From NCBI GenBank assembly GCA_030715135.1, contig JAUYVH010000001.1, positions 620,001 through 684,000 of the forward strand: DNA of 64,000 bases, written 5' to 3'. Each line of letters begins with the position of its first letter. The stretch's first letter is position 1. The stretch is from Keguizhuia sedimenti (lineage in GTDB: Bacteria > Pseudomonadota > Gammaproteobacteria > Burkholderiales > Burkholderiaceae_D). Both the position numbers and the translations under genes were made by a program. Below the pieces are notes generated by a model that was given only the letters and a program-made list of their open reading frames with translations, had not been told where the DNA came from and made no database searches. Below, one piece after another: positions 9,071 through 17,881 of this stretch.

Positions 9071-10042
9071 ATGTCAACTTCAATACCCGTCGTCGCATTG
9101 ATTGCCTATCCCAATTTCAGCCCCTTCCACTTCGCGGTGCCTTATATGGTGTTCACCGCAGAGCTGCCGGAACAACGCCTGTTTGAACTGAAGATCGTTT
9201 CGCCCGGCGCTCAGCCACTGCAAGCTGAACGTGCACTGACGGTGCAGCCAGACGGTGGGCTGGAACTGACGGAGACTGCCGACATTCTGGTGGTTCCGGG
9301 GTGGCACGACTTAAATACTCCTCCGGAACCTGCATTAATAGCTGCACTGGCCCGTGCACACGCACGGGGAGCGCATGTCGTAGGGCTATGCTACGGCGCA
9401 TACGCACTCGCTTATGCAGGACTGCTTGATGGAAAGCGCGCCTCTACCCATTGGATGGCCGAGCAGGATTTCTGCTTACGTTTTCCGCGTGTGAAGCTGG
9501 ATATGAACGCTCTGTATGTAGAAGAAGACCGACTGATCACGTCTGCAGGGACTGGTGCAGGGCTCGACTGTTGCCTGTACATCGTGCGCGAGTATTATGG
9601 ACCCCAAGTAGCCAACAAAGTCGCACGAGCCATGGTCATACCGCCGCACCGCGAGGGTGGCCAGGCACAGTTCATCGAGCAACCGATGGCGGTTTCAACG
9701 CAGGATGCGCAAATCAACCGGCTTCTCGATTACCTGCGAAAGAACCTCGCCAGGCAGCACACCATTGATGAACTCGCAACGCGAACATCCATGAGCCGGC
9801 GAACCTTCACGCGTCACTTTGGTAAGGCCACCGGCATGACGCTGGTTGATTGGCTGGTAAATGAACGGTTACAGCGAACCCGTGATCTGCTTGAAACGAC
9901 GTCGCTGTCAGTAGAGAGAATCTCCGAGCTTGCGGGATTCCAAACGCCGGTGTCATTTCGGCAGCATTTCAAGAAGCGCTTTCATGTCAGTCCAAGAGAC
10001 TGGCGCCAGACATTCGGCCAAAGAAAAACCGATCTTGCCTGA
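9071..10042 (+). CDS. GlxA-type AraC family transcriptional regulator (DJ-1/PfpI plus HTH)
   Basis: A 323-residue regulator. The N-terminal half (1-200) is a DJ-1/PfpI-like class I glutamine amidotransferase fold with the nucleophile-elbow cysteine in GLCYGA (Cys107). The C-terminal hundred residues are an AraC-type double helix-turn-helix (DELATRTSMSRRTFTRHF, then RISELAGFQTPVSFRQHFKK). The ATG at 9071 was preferred over an earlier in-frame start at 9014 because family members begin just before the VVALIAYP strand. It is divergent from the metallo-hydrolase across about 120 bp and likely controls it, which is inference from position. Confidence 0.88.
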   Translation: MSTSIPVVALIAYPNFSPFHFAVPYMVFTAELPEQRLFELKIVSPGAQPLQAERALTVQPDGGLELTETADILVVPGWHDLNTPPEPALIAALARAHARGAHVVGLCYGAYALAYAGLLDGKRASTHWMAEQDFCLRFPRVKLDMNALYVEEDRLITSAGTGAGLDCCLYIVREYYGPQVANKVARAMVIPPHREGGQAQFIEQPMAVSTQDAQINRLLDYLRKNLARQHTIDELATRTSMSRRTFTRHFGKATGMTLVDWLVNERLQRTRDLLETTSLSVERISELAGFQTPVSFRQHFKKRFHVSPRDWRQTFGQRKTDLA

Positions 10043-10261
10043 GGAAACCGAATCTTCATAACGGCGATGAACTAGCCAAATGCTTTCGGTTTGCTCTAAG
10101 GACCTGCATTTTGAAGACTGCGCCAGATAAGTAGCAAATGAGGTTTTGTGAGTGACTGCTTCGGGTCGGTTGCAGACACTTATAAAAAAATGTTTTAAGA
10201 CAGCCGGAAGTAAGGATCAAAGTGTAAGCCCTGACTTCTCTAGCTGCTTATCACAGGCTTA

Positions 10262-10477
10262 TCACAGCCGTTTTGCCTTGCCAATCACAATAGCCAAGGC
10301 TTCCTGGTCCACTGGTTTCAGGCTAATCAAAAGCCTCTTACGTGGCAGTATGTCCTCATTTCTACTGAAATCCACGATGTCAAAATGCACTTGGTAACCG
10401 TCGGGAATTTCAGAGACAAGGGTATTTATTTGCTGCTGCAGGTTCAAAAGATTTTGGCTGATCTGATTCAAGTCCAT
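10262..10477 (-). CDS. Small hypothetical protein
   Basis: A 71-residue ORF starting MDLNQISQNLLNLQQQ at an ATG at 10477; a longer reading would need a TTG at 10501. An AAGAG-like Shine-Dalgarno lies about 8 bp upstream. The N-terminal 25 residues are heptad-like (amphipathic helix), followed by a probable beta segment. It is not recognised. Codon use looks protein-like and the ORF is flanked by non-coding DNA on both sides. Confidence 0.5.
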   Translation of the reverse strand: MDLNQISQNLLNLQQQINTLVSEIPDGYQVHFDIVDFSRNEDILPRKRLLISLKPVDQEALAIVIGKAKRL

Positions 10478-10930
10478 TTGAGCACTCTTTTCACTCGTCA
10501 AAGTAATAAGCGTTTTTAAGGAGTTCTTATTAATAAGACTAGAAAAATATATTGACGTTCACTAGGCTCAACGTCTGCTATCGACCAGGAGCAGACATTC
10601 AGAGTTTCATAGTGACGCTATTGCATTTAGCGGGATGTTCAGCATGAATGGCAATCTTTCGAAGCAGCCTCAAAGATATTCCCGGCTCTATAAGATCGTA
10701 GTTGTTCAAATTTTCAGTGATTTCTTTCAATCAAGGCTAAATATACAAAAGCTTAGGTGATATCCGTTTAGATGTGTATATTGGGCGCAGCACTTGAATC
10801 AAGTCGTCTTATTGTCGGTCTCTCCTGTTTTGTTCGTCCTGCGAACCACTCCTGTTTGAATCCCTTAGGTTATGTATCTTGATCCCGGTCGCATTTCGGG
10901 CATTGCCCTCTATTATTTAAAGGAAACAAC
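10478..10930. other. Intergenic region with REP-like repeat and cspA leader
   Basis: No gene is supported. A diverged REP-like palindrome (gtctgctatcgaccaggagcagac-type) lies at 10572-10596. The last 150-200 bp before 10931 probably hold the cspA promoter and a long 5' untranslated leader, as is usual for cold-shock genes; AAAGGAAAC supplies the ribosome binding site. Confidence 0.4.
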
Positions 10931-11140
10931 ATGAGTATTCAAACCGGCACGGTGAAATGGTTTAATGACGCAAAGGGTTTTGGCTTTATCAGCCCAGAAG
11001 ACGGTGGCCCTGATCTGTTCGCACATTTTCAGGAAATCCAGTCGACCGGATTCAAGAGTCTGACCGAGAACCAGCGCGTTTCATATGAGCGCACCTCCAG
11101 CCCTAAAGGCGATAAAGCAAGCAATATCCGCATCCTTTAA
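10931..11140 (+). CDS. Cold-shock protein (CspA family)
   Basis: A 69-residue single cold-shock domain with N-terminal [15 protein letters not shown], containing RNP1 (KGFGFI). RNP2 is unusual: DLFAHF where VFVHF is normal. A strong AAAGGA ribosome binding site precedes the ATG. It should bind single-stranded RNA/DNA as an RNA chaperone. A terminator follows at 11223. Confidence 0.93.
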   Translation: MSIQTGTVKWFNDAKGFGFISPEDGGPDLFAHFQEIQSTGFKSLTENQRVSYERTSSPKGDKASNIRIL

Positions 11141-11222
11141 AGCGCAGTGATCATATTGTCACTTGTCGGCGACATGCCCTGCTGACGACGGCGATGGCAT
11201 GGAAATGCGGACTAGACATGAA

Positions 11223-11246
11223 AAGCCCGGACATTCGGGCTTTTTT
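11223..11246 (+). terminator. Rho-independent terminator after the cold-shock gene
   Basis: Stem aagcccg / cgggctt with a short loop (gacatt) and a T-run at 11239-11246, 83 bp after the stop codon. Confidence 0.85.
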
Positions 11247-11404
11247 GTTTTGGGCCGTTAGCTGGCTTCTAACGACAAGAAGATCGACTATAAAGTGTGT
11301 CGGTCAAACATACTTCAATCCGCAAACCATTGCGTCTGACGCAGTCAAGACATTTCTCTTTCTTGTCGCCTGGCGCAATCTGTTAACCAGAATGGAGTAT
11401 TGAA

Positions 11405-11632
11405 ATGGGCAGCATAAACAACAGCGAAGCCGAAGAAGCGGTTTCAAGCATGAAGGCATTACAGTTCGCATTAACGGAAGAACTGGAAGATATTGAATGC
11501 CGAATCTGCACATTGACCGAGGATGACTTGACCTTGTCGCCTAGTGAAGCCGAGGAAGAAGTAAAGATATGTTATGTGGCGCGGGCAGCGCTATTTAGTG
11601 CTTTGGCCGGCATCAATGAAGTGCTGGGATAG
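11405..11632 (+). CDS. Small acidic hypothetical protein
   Basis: A 75-residue protein, very Glu-rich (MGSINNSEAEEAVSSMKAL...), predicted mostly helical, with two cysteines. GGAG about 7 bp upstream supports the ATG. No family is recognised. Confidence 0.6.
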   Translation: MGSINNSEAEEAVSSMKALQFALTEELEDIECRICTLTEDDLTLSPSEAEEEVKICYVARAALFSALAGINEVLG

Positions 11633-11783
11633 GTGCACCTTATGGCTGAAAGAGACTCCAACGGCAATGTGGCCGAAGTCGTCAGGGCATTGCCGATTGT
11701 GCCCGTGTTTTCCATCCATTGATTGAGTAATAAAGGTTAATTTGGCATAGTTCATGCCAAATTCTCCTTTTAAGGAGCAAGCC

Positions 11784-12104
11784 ATGAATGAAAGCCAGGA
11801 AATGAAAATAAGCCGGTTGGCTGGTGCGAATGCAATCAGCAGCAGCGCTATTGCATTCGGCGAGGAAAGCGGCCTTACCATCGAGAAATGCAACTGGGAT
11901 ATCGGTGAAGACCTGTCCCATGAACATGCGCACCGGCTCGATCTTTTTACCGCTTCAAAAACAGTAAGGCTTTATTTTCCCGACATAGAACTGACCAAGT
12001 CAGAGGACATCATCAGAAAAAATCGCATTGATACGCGGTTAAAGAGCGCCATTGCACAATTGATTCCTCATGTTCCGGCCTCTACCTATACATTCCGGAA
12101 ATAA
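11784..12104 (+). CDS. Hypothetical protein
   Basis: A 106-residue ORF with an excellent AAGGAG ribosome binding site before the ATG at 11784 (an upstream in-frame ATG at 11754 lacks one). It starts MNESQEMKISRLAG and contains a region (CNWDIGEDLSHEHAHRLD) followed by a basic C-terminus. No signal peptide or membrane segment; function unknown. Confidence 0.6.
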   Translation: MNESQEMKISRLAGANAISSSAIAFGEESGLTIEKCNWDIGEDLSHEHAHRLDLFTASKTVRLYFPDIELTKSEDIIRKNRIDTRLKSAIAQLIPHVPASTYTFRK

Positions 12105-12257
12105 TAAGTGCCTGAAAGCCCCCTGACTTCGCGGCTTCAAATTTAGGCCGCTCTTTTTCCAAGACAATGCAAGTTAGATGGTCGTTACCGGCTCATCCTA
12201 TCGAAAAATTCTCAGGGCAGCATCGTTTCGTTACTATTAAACAGCGTTCGGAAACAT

Positions 12258-13376
12258 CTATTGCACAGGCGCCTTGGGAAGACGAATAGTAAAAATGGTG
12301 CCTGAACCTTCATTCGACTCTGCCGTGATGGTTCCATCGTGCGCCTGGGTGATTTCGCGCGCGATAAACAACCCTAGTCCTAAGCTAGTGGGAGGTCGCC
12401 CTTCTTCGGCTAGTTGTACCAGAGGATTGAAAATCGCTTCCAGTGAATCCGGCGGAATGACAGGTCCCTGGTTTTGCACTTGAATGATTATCGCGTTCTT
12501 TTCTTCAGACGCCAAAATCCTAACAGGATGTTCTTTCGAACGATACTGGACTGCATTCGACAACAAGTTGATTAATGCCTGTCGCAACCGTGCGGAATCG
12601 AATGAACCGCTTAAATTTCCTGTTGTATCCAACTCAAATTGGCAGTCAGGATGCGCCAGCTCCACCTCATCAATCGCAGATTGACAAACGTTTTGCACAT
12701 CTGTCTCATCGCAGGCTATCGGTATTCCGCTGCCAAGCTGTGTCCTAGCATATTCGAGCAAGTCATTGACCATGGAACTCATGGACGCAGCACTTCGTTT
12801 GACCTGTTCCCCGACTTCGGAGGTTTTAGGCGTTCCGACATTCGGCACCGTGAGATATTCTCCAGCCATCGCCATCGCCGTCAAGGGAGTACGCAAATCG
12901 TGACCGAGAATCGCTAAAAAGGTATCCCGCGTGCGTGCCGCTTGTTCCGTATACCGTGCAGTCGACTCGGCCACCGCCTGGTCTATGGCTTCGTTGAAGC
13001 GAAGCATATCAGTGGTTGTCTCATCTGTTACATGCTTAACGTGCGGCAGCCACAGCCGCAGAACAGTTGCGCGTAGTGCACGGTATTCCGCAACCATCTG
13101 AATCATCGTAAATCCATCTTCCTGGCGAATCCTGCCATGTTCGGAAGCTGCGCTGTCACGTTCGTCGTGTTCCCATCCCTTCGATTTTTTAGATTGTTGA
13201 TCCGCGTTTTGTGCCGATTCAATGTCTTCTGCTGCGGCTTGCAAAATTTGTTTGGCATGGTCACGTAAGGCCAAATCCGTCATGTCCGTAGCGGCGGGAC
13301 CAAGCGTCCGAGCAAATGCATCCCATTCGGTCAGAATGGTTTCGATGTGCTTAGTGATAAAACTCGACAATTTCAT
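12258..13376 (-). CDS. Sensor histidine kinase with RsbRD-like N-terminal domain
   Basis: A 372-residue soluble kinase. Residues 1-145 form an all-helical N-terminal domain of the RsbRD_N type (motifs WDAFARTL and MVAEYRALRATVLRLW). HisKA follows with the phospho-acceptor His159 in GHDLRTPL; the ATPase domain shows the N-box (INLLSNAVQY) and a GLGLGLFIAREI G-box. There is no membrane segment and no receiver. The same N-terminal domain occurs in the kinases at 33967 and 54344. No cognate response regulator is adjacent. Confidence 0.9.
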   Translation of the reverse strand: MKLSSFITKHIETILTEWDAFARTLGPAATDMTDLALRDHAKQILQAAAEDIESAQNADQQSKKSKGWEHDERDSAASEHGRIRQEDGFTMIQMVAEYRALRATVLRLWLPHVKHVTDETTTDMLRFNEAIDQAVAESTARYTEQAARTRDTFLAILGHDLRTPLTAMAMAGEYLTVPNVGTPKTSEVGEQVKRSAASMSSMVNDLLEYARTQLGSGIPIACDETDVQNVCQSAIDEVELAHPDCQFELDTTGNLSGSFDSARLRQALINLLSNAVQYRSKEHPVRILASEEKNAIIIQVQNQGPVIPPDSLEAIFNPLVQLAEEGRPPTSLGLGLFIAREITQAHDGTITAESNEGSGTIFTIRLPKAPVQ

Positions 13377-13484
13377 CTTGAGATCAATGCTCTAGGTAAA
13401 TGTATAAGATTAGGTTTAGCCAAGGGCGGAGGGTACGACTTCGTTGTTGTTCTAGTATCTTTATGCCGATCGGACATTTTAACG

Positions 13485-13640
13485 CTAGGCAAGATCAGTT
13501 TTGCTTTTCCGTTTGTTCCCTTGGCATGTCCCTGAGTACTGACCATTCAAGGTGTCGTACTCGCTGACTGAAAGTTGAACGCGATGCTCGCGGCATAAGG
13601 CTTCCAGGGCTTCTACAAAACGATCATATTGTGCGCTCAT
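13485..13640 (-). CDS. Small hypothetical protein downstream of the Ntn hydrolase
   Basis: A 51-residue ORF, MSAQYDRFVEALEALCREHR and onward, read from the ATG at 13640 to a TAG at 13485. An AGGAAAAGAAG ribosome binding region lies upstream and the gap from the Ntn hydrolase stop is only 37 bp, so the two are likely one operon. The N-terminal half is a clear amphipathic helix (EALEALCREHRVQL); the C-terminus is basic. The ORF is short and could be missed by standard callers. Function unknown. Confidence 0.6.
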   Translation of the reverse strand: MSAQYDRFVEALEALCREHRVQLSVSEYDTLNGQYSGTCQGNKRKSKTDLA

Positions 13641-13677
13641 TTAGAATTTCTTCTTTTCCTGCGGGTTAGATGCAGGC

Positions 13678-14469
13678 TTACGTTAATGAATAGCCATGCT
13701 GGATCCACTGAAAGCCTTCATGCTTGGTAATAGCGGCAATCTGGATGGGGCCGCCCACGGTTTTAGGCCTGGATACAGAAAACTTGACGAAGCCAATCGT
13801 GGTTTCAACGAGAAAACGCGCCAGATCGATGGCATCTTTCATGGGCATGGCCTCGACAAACAGCAGCTCGTATAGCTCCGGCACTAGCTTTTCCCGTAAT
13901 TCGAGGGCTTGTTGTGCCGACGAACCGTGCTTGACGGCAAAATCGTTAAAGCGCGTTCCCAGTCCAAAAACAAGCCGGTCGAGCGCTTCGTATTCGCCAT
14001 CCCATCGTAGTCCGAACTCCTGTTCGTTCTGCACACACACCGGTTCCGGACAGGCTTGCCCGTTCAGCGATACTTCCCAGACTTCTGCAAGGGGCTTTGA
14101 AGCGGAATACCCACACAGTCTGACCTTGGTCGAGGTGGTGGCGCCATGCGCCATGGATTTTTCCTCAAAAAGGAATTCGCGTACCCTTAAAGCAATATCT
14201 TGCATGCTGTAATGATCTGGGTCGAGTGTCCAGTTCACATAGGCAGCGTCCTTGCCATTAAACCGGCAGCGCAAGTCTTTTAGAAGCGTATCAATGGATT
14301 CGTTGCCGATGCCACCCGCGCCGGTCGCCATGGCGCCGATGGGCAAACCCTCCCTCAGATTTACGATCTTTCGGGAATGGTTATAGACCATGCCACTAGC
14401 AAAAGAGCTGGCGCTATCCGTTGCCATGACAACGCCGTCATTAATTTTGACTGACACCAAAATAGTCAT
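13678..14469 (-). CDS. Proteasome/HslV-type Ntn-hydrolase family protein
   Basis: A 263-residue protein beginning MTILVSVKINDGVVMATDS. If Met1 is removed, Thr becomes residue 1 and Asp17 and Lys33 fall exactly at the positions of the proteasome/HslV catalytic triad (T1, D17, K33). The segment IGAMATGAGGIGNESIDTLL then aligns with the IAGFAGG region of HslV without gaps. The C-terminal VGGPIQIAAITKHEGF resembles the last strands of beta-type subunits. It is longer than HslV (about 175 residues). No HslU or other unfoldase is next to it. Betaproteobacteria are known to carry unusual proteasome homologues (Anbu, BPH); which group this belongs to needs a search. Likely a self-assembling peptidase. 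Confidence 0.8.
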   Translation of the reverse strand: MTILVSVKINDGVVMATDSASSFASGMVYNHSRKIVNLREGLPIGAMATGAGGIGNESIDTLLKDLRCRFNGKDAAYVNWTLDPDHYSMQDIALRVREFLFEEKSMAHGATTSTKVRLCGYSASKPLAEVWEVSLNGQACPEPVCVQNEQEFGLRWDGEYEALDRLVFGLGTRFNDFAVKHGSSAQQALELREKLVPELYELLFVEAMPMKDAIDLARFLVETTIGFVKFSVSRPKTVGGPIQIAAITKHEGFQWIQHGYSLT

Positions 14470-15020
14470 GAAAAAGTATCTTCAGAGGAATGAGCCAGAA
14501 CGAATCTCTACTAGACAACGAAGCGGGTCAATCATTCGCCCGTCGTCTTAGGGAAAATCAAGAAACGGCGAATGCTGTGCAGACATTGAGAAGCAGCATG
14601 CACTCAACTCCGAGTTGAATGATCCAGGGTTTAAAATTGCGGCTGTTGTCCTTAGTAGCCAAATGGCCCACCTGGCACGTCTTAAGTTCAATCATGAAAA
14701 TCACAAAGTTTTTATAACGACATGGTTGAGGCAGTTTCCTGGTTAATGCAAGCAGACACCGCTTGATTAGCCCCATATAAATATTTCGCACAGTGTTATA
14801 CGAGTGTCCGCTATCGGCCAGAAGCAGACATCGCAATAACCCAATTCTACGCATCCATCTCAACTTGAATTAAATCAGGAGCATTTCCTGATGCTGAGCG
14901 CTACCGCACACGTATTCGCAGTCGGCGTTATACTGTTCACCGTCGATTTCTTCCGGTATGCGCCGCGCTTCGAAATTACGACCGAACCCGATTTAACTCC
15001 CAATAGAAAAATTGTTCCGC
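14470..15020. other. Intergenic region with a REP-like palindrome
   Basis: No gene is supported here; ORFs of 100-150 codons that cross it have no protein character. The palindrome tgtccgctatcggccagaag... at 14805-14830 is an intact member of a repeat family also seen at 7790/8011, 10572 and 18219. The promoter of the AAA+/VWA pair should lie in the last 150 bp. Confidence 0.4.
14805..14830. repeat. REP-like palindrome, intact copy
   Basis: tgtccgctatcggccagaag and the next six bases form the repeat; the halves tgtccgct and agcagaca are imperfect complements. Other members lie at 10572-10596 and 18219-18242. Confidence 0.6.
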
Positions 15021-15824
15021 ATGACGAGTTCAAAGGAAAAGCCGGAAGGGTTAGAGCCTTACTACCTGCCCTCCGGAGAAGAAATCAAGGTATTCGAGAG
15101 GTGCCACGAAAAAAACCTGGCGGTGATGTTGAAGGGACCGACGGGCTGCGGCAAGACGCGTTTTGTCGAGCATATGGCATGGCGGCTGAATCGGCCTTTG
15201 ATTACGATATCCTGCCACGACGATCTGAGCGCTTCCGACCTGGTCGGCCGCTTCCTGATTCGTCACGACGGCACCGAATGGCAGGACGGCCCGCTTACAC
15301 GTGCGGTAAGGGAAGGAGCGATCTGCTATCTCGACGAAGTTGTTGAAGCGAGGCAGGACACGATCGTGGTGCTTCACCCCCTCACTGACTATCGCCGCAT
15401 CCTGCCGATCGACAAGACCGGCGAATCGATCGAAGCAGAGCCCGGTTTTCAACTGGTGATTTCCTACAATCCGGGTTATCAGCGCATGCTCAAAGACCTG
15501 AAGCCCAGCACGCGGCAGCGCTTCGTGGCGCTGGACTTCGATTTCCCGCCTAAAGAGCGCGAGATTGCCATTGTCGAACGCGAAGGGCAGTGCGACTACG
15601 CGACGTCGCAGGCGCTGGTTTCCCTCGGCCACCGGCTGCGCGCCCTGCAGGATCGGGGACTCGCCGAAGTGCCCAGCACGCGCCTGTTGATCGCCGCGGC
15701 AAGACTGATTGCAAGCGGCATACCGGTTCGGCAGGCTTGCTACGTCGCCGTGGTGTCGCCCTTGTCGGACGACATGGCGATGGTGGGCGCGATGAAAGAT
15801 CTGGTCGACGCGACCTTCGTGTAA
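15021..15824 (+). CDS. CbbQ/NirQ/NorQ-type MoxR AAA+ ATPase
   Basis: A 267-residue AAA+ protein of the CbbQ/NorQ group (usual length 260-275). Walker A GPTGCGKT lies at 39-46, Walker B ICYLDEVVEA near 115, and sensor-1 VISYNPGYQ follows. The ATG at 15021 is preferred over TTG 15012. These ATPases act with a VWA-domain partner to activate metalloenzymes: RuBisCO (CbbQO) or nitric oxide reductase (NorQD). The partner gene follows 17 bp downstream, but no RuBisCO or NO reductase genes are in the window. Confidence 0.88.
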   Translation: MTSSKEKPEGLEPYYLPSGEEIKVFERCHEKNLAVMLKGPTGCGKTRFVEHMAWRLNRPLITISCHDDLSASDLVGRFLIRHDGTEWQDGPLTRAVREGAICYLDEVVEARQDTIVVLHPLTDYRRILPIDKTGESIEAEPGFQLVISYNPGYQRMLKDLKPSTRQRFVALDFDFPPKEREIAIVEREGQCDYATSQALVSLGHRLRALQDRGLAEVPSTRLLIAAARLIASGIPVRQACYVAVVSPLSDDMAMVGAMKDLVDATFV

Positions 15825-15841
15825 TCCTCAGGCGACTATCA

Positions 15842-17881
15842 GTGCCCAAAGCCGACGACGTCATTACCGATGCTGCGCAACACGCAACGAGTTACGCGCG
15901 GCGCTTGTGGCAGAGCTACCGAAAGAGCGATTCAGACAATTCCGGACTCGCTCTGCGTGAAGTCGCTCAGCGGCTCGACCTGTTCGTCACTGCCGTGTTC
16001 GGTGTCAGCTTTCCGATTCGTACCGTGCAAACGCCAGCACAGCCCCCCCACTTCAAGGTTAACGAGCGCGCAGAAGTTCTACATCGCGGTCCTCATCCAG
16101 GTCCGCATCCGCGCAACGCCATTCCCGCTACTAACGACCGCTTCGTCTGGCTGCCCCGGCAAATTTTGTATTCGGACGGCCAGGGCGCACTGGAACAGTA
16201 CCGTGTCATCATGCTGCAGCAAGCGATGCGTGCGCACCGTGGAAGCGCGGCACGGCACGCAAGCTTGTCAAATCCGCTGGAGAAAGCCCTCTTTACTTTG
16301 CTGGAAGCCCAGGCAGCCGATGCCGCGCTGCTCCAACTGCTGCCGGGCATGGCGGACCCCATTCGCGTTTTTCGCGCGGGGGTTCTGGCAAGGCGCCCGC
16401 CCATGGCCGACTTGGCGGACTGTCAGCGACCGATTGAAGAGCTGCTCCGGTCATTGCTAGCGACTGAACCGGCTTTTCTGCAGCGCGCGTCCAGCGAAGA
16501 ATCCGCTGAAAGAGCGCGCGCCATCGCAGCGGACTGGTTAACTCGCTATCCGGATTTGTCGACAGGGAGCGAGTTGCTGCTGCGAGACTGGTGGACTGGC
16601 GACTTGCGCATGCCGGAAAAAAAATCGGCGACCGCCCAGCATGCCGAACCCGATGAAAAGGACGCGCCCGGCACATCGGGTTCCGCTAAGCCAAAGGACA
16701 AACCAGAAGCAGGCGGGCCCAAGGAAGACAAGGAAGAAGACGAACTCAAGTCCGGCACAGAGGCGGACCAGACCACTTATCAAGAGCTTGTCGAAGCCCC
16801 CATGGACTTTGAGAGGCCGAGCCGCGGGGACGAAATCACGGCTGCCACAGAGTTAGGCAATACCCATTCGATGCCACGCGATGCGAATGGAGTCTTCGCG
16901 CCGGGACGGCCAAAGGAAGTAGTGCTCTCGGATGAAGTTCCCCATCATGCCCGCCCCGAAAAAACCGCTCCTGCACACGAATTTGCGGAGACAAAGCTTC
17001 AGTATCCGGAATGGGACTTCAGGGCGGATGCATACCGGGAACCTGGTACGACGGTGCATGTGAGCACAGTACAGGAAGGGCCGCAGGCCTGGGTAGACCA
17101 GACCCTTGAATCCCACCGGGCCACCCTAAATCAGGTGCGGCGCCGATTCGAAATGCTGCGCCCCCAGCGCATGCGTTTTCGCAAGCAACTCGAGGGCGAG
17201 GAGATCGACATTGACGCATACATCGCGGCGCGCGCCGATTTCAAAGCCGGTCTGCCGCTAAACCATGCGCTATACCAGACATCCCGCATTGCCAGGCGCG
17301 ACATGGCGATCGCGATACTGATCGATATCAGCGGCTCAACCGAGGCCCGTGTCTCCGGCACCAAGCGCGTGATTGATATCGAGCGCGAGGCCTCGCTGCT
17401 GGTTTCGGTTGCGATGGAAGGCATGGGGGAGCCTTATTGCATCCAGGCCTACTCGGGCGAAGGCCCGGACGGCGTGGTGGTACGAACGGTCAAGTCTTTC
17501 GAGGAATCCTACGGCGCGACAGTGGCGAGACGAATCGCATCTCTGGAACCCGAGCAGTACACGCGATCGGGACCCGCGATCCGGCATGCCACGAGCACAT
17601 TAATGAAGCAGCCCGCCAGGCATCGCCTGCTGCTGCTCTTGTCGGACGGCCACCCGAATGACGTGGATGAGTACGGGGGCCGGTACGGCGTAGAAGACAT
17701 GCGCCAGGCCGTTCAGGAAGCCAAGCTGCAGGGAGTCAGCCCGTTCTGTCTGACCATCGACCGGCAAGCTGCAGACTACTTATCCAAGACTTTCGGCCAG
17801 CATCAATATGCGTTGCTGCCAAAGCCGGAGCTGTTGCCGACCGTGCTGCTGGATTGGATCAAAAGGCTGATCGTTTCCTAA
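15842..17881 (+). CDS. VWA-domain protein, CbbO/NorD family
   Basis: A 679-residue partner of the AAA+ ATPase. The GTG at 15842 is preceded by AGGCGA and the reading frame is protein-like only from there on; the open frame continues far upstream but is a shadow of the ATPase. An N-terminal helical region (1-270) is followed by an acidic and lysine-rich linker (about 265-320) and a C-terminal von Willebrand A domain with the MIDAS motif DISGS at 495-499 and a later LLLLSDGHPNDVDEY. NorD/CbbO proteins dock the AAA+ ring onto a target enzyme. The target of this pair is unknown. Confidence 0.85.
   Translation: MPKADDVITDAAQHATSYARRLWQSYRKSDSDNSGLALREVAQRLDLFVTAVFGVSFPIRTVQTPAQPPHFKVNERAEVLHRGPHPGPHPRNAIPATNDRFVWLPRQILYSDGQGALEQYRVIMLQQAMRAHRGSAARHASLSNPLEKALFTLLEAQAADAALLQLLPGMADPIRVFRAGVLARRPPMADLADCQRPIEELLRSLLATEPAFLQRASSEESAERARAIAADWLTRYPDLSTGSELLLRDWWTGDLRMPEKKSATAQHAEPDEKDAPGTSGSAKPKDKPEAGGPKEDKEEDELKSGTEADQTTYQELVEAPMDFERPSRGDEITAATELGNTHSMPRDANGVFAPGRPKEVVLSDEVPHHARPEKTAPAHEFAETKLQYPEWDFRADAYREPGTTVHVSTVQEGPQAWVDQTLESHRATLNQVRRRFEMLRPQRMRFRKQLEGEEIDIDAYIAARADFKAGLPLNHALYQTSRIARRDMAIAILIDISGSTEARVSGTKRVIDIEREASLLVSVAMEGMGEPYCIQAYSGEGPDGVVVRTVKSFEESYGATVARRIASLEPEQYTRSGPAIRHATSTLMKQPARHRLLLLLSDGHPNDVDEYGGRYGVEDMRQAVQEAKLQGVSPFCLTIDRQAADYLSKTFGQHQYALLPKPELLPTVLLDWIKRLIVS

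Noticed and set aside
14891-15346. 151-codon plus-strand frame upstream of and overlapping the AAA+ gene
   Set aside because: It overlaps the AAA+ gene in another frame and loses protein character there.
15590-15841. N-terminal extension of the VWA protein by 84 codons
   Set aside because: It overlaps the AAA+ gene out of frame and is Arg-rich; the GTG at 15842 with a ribosome binding site is the likely start.
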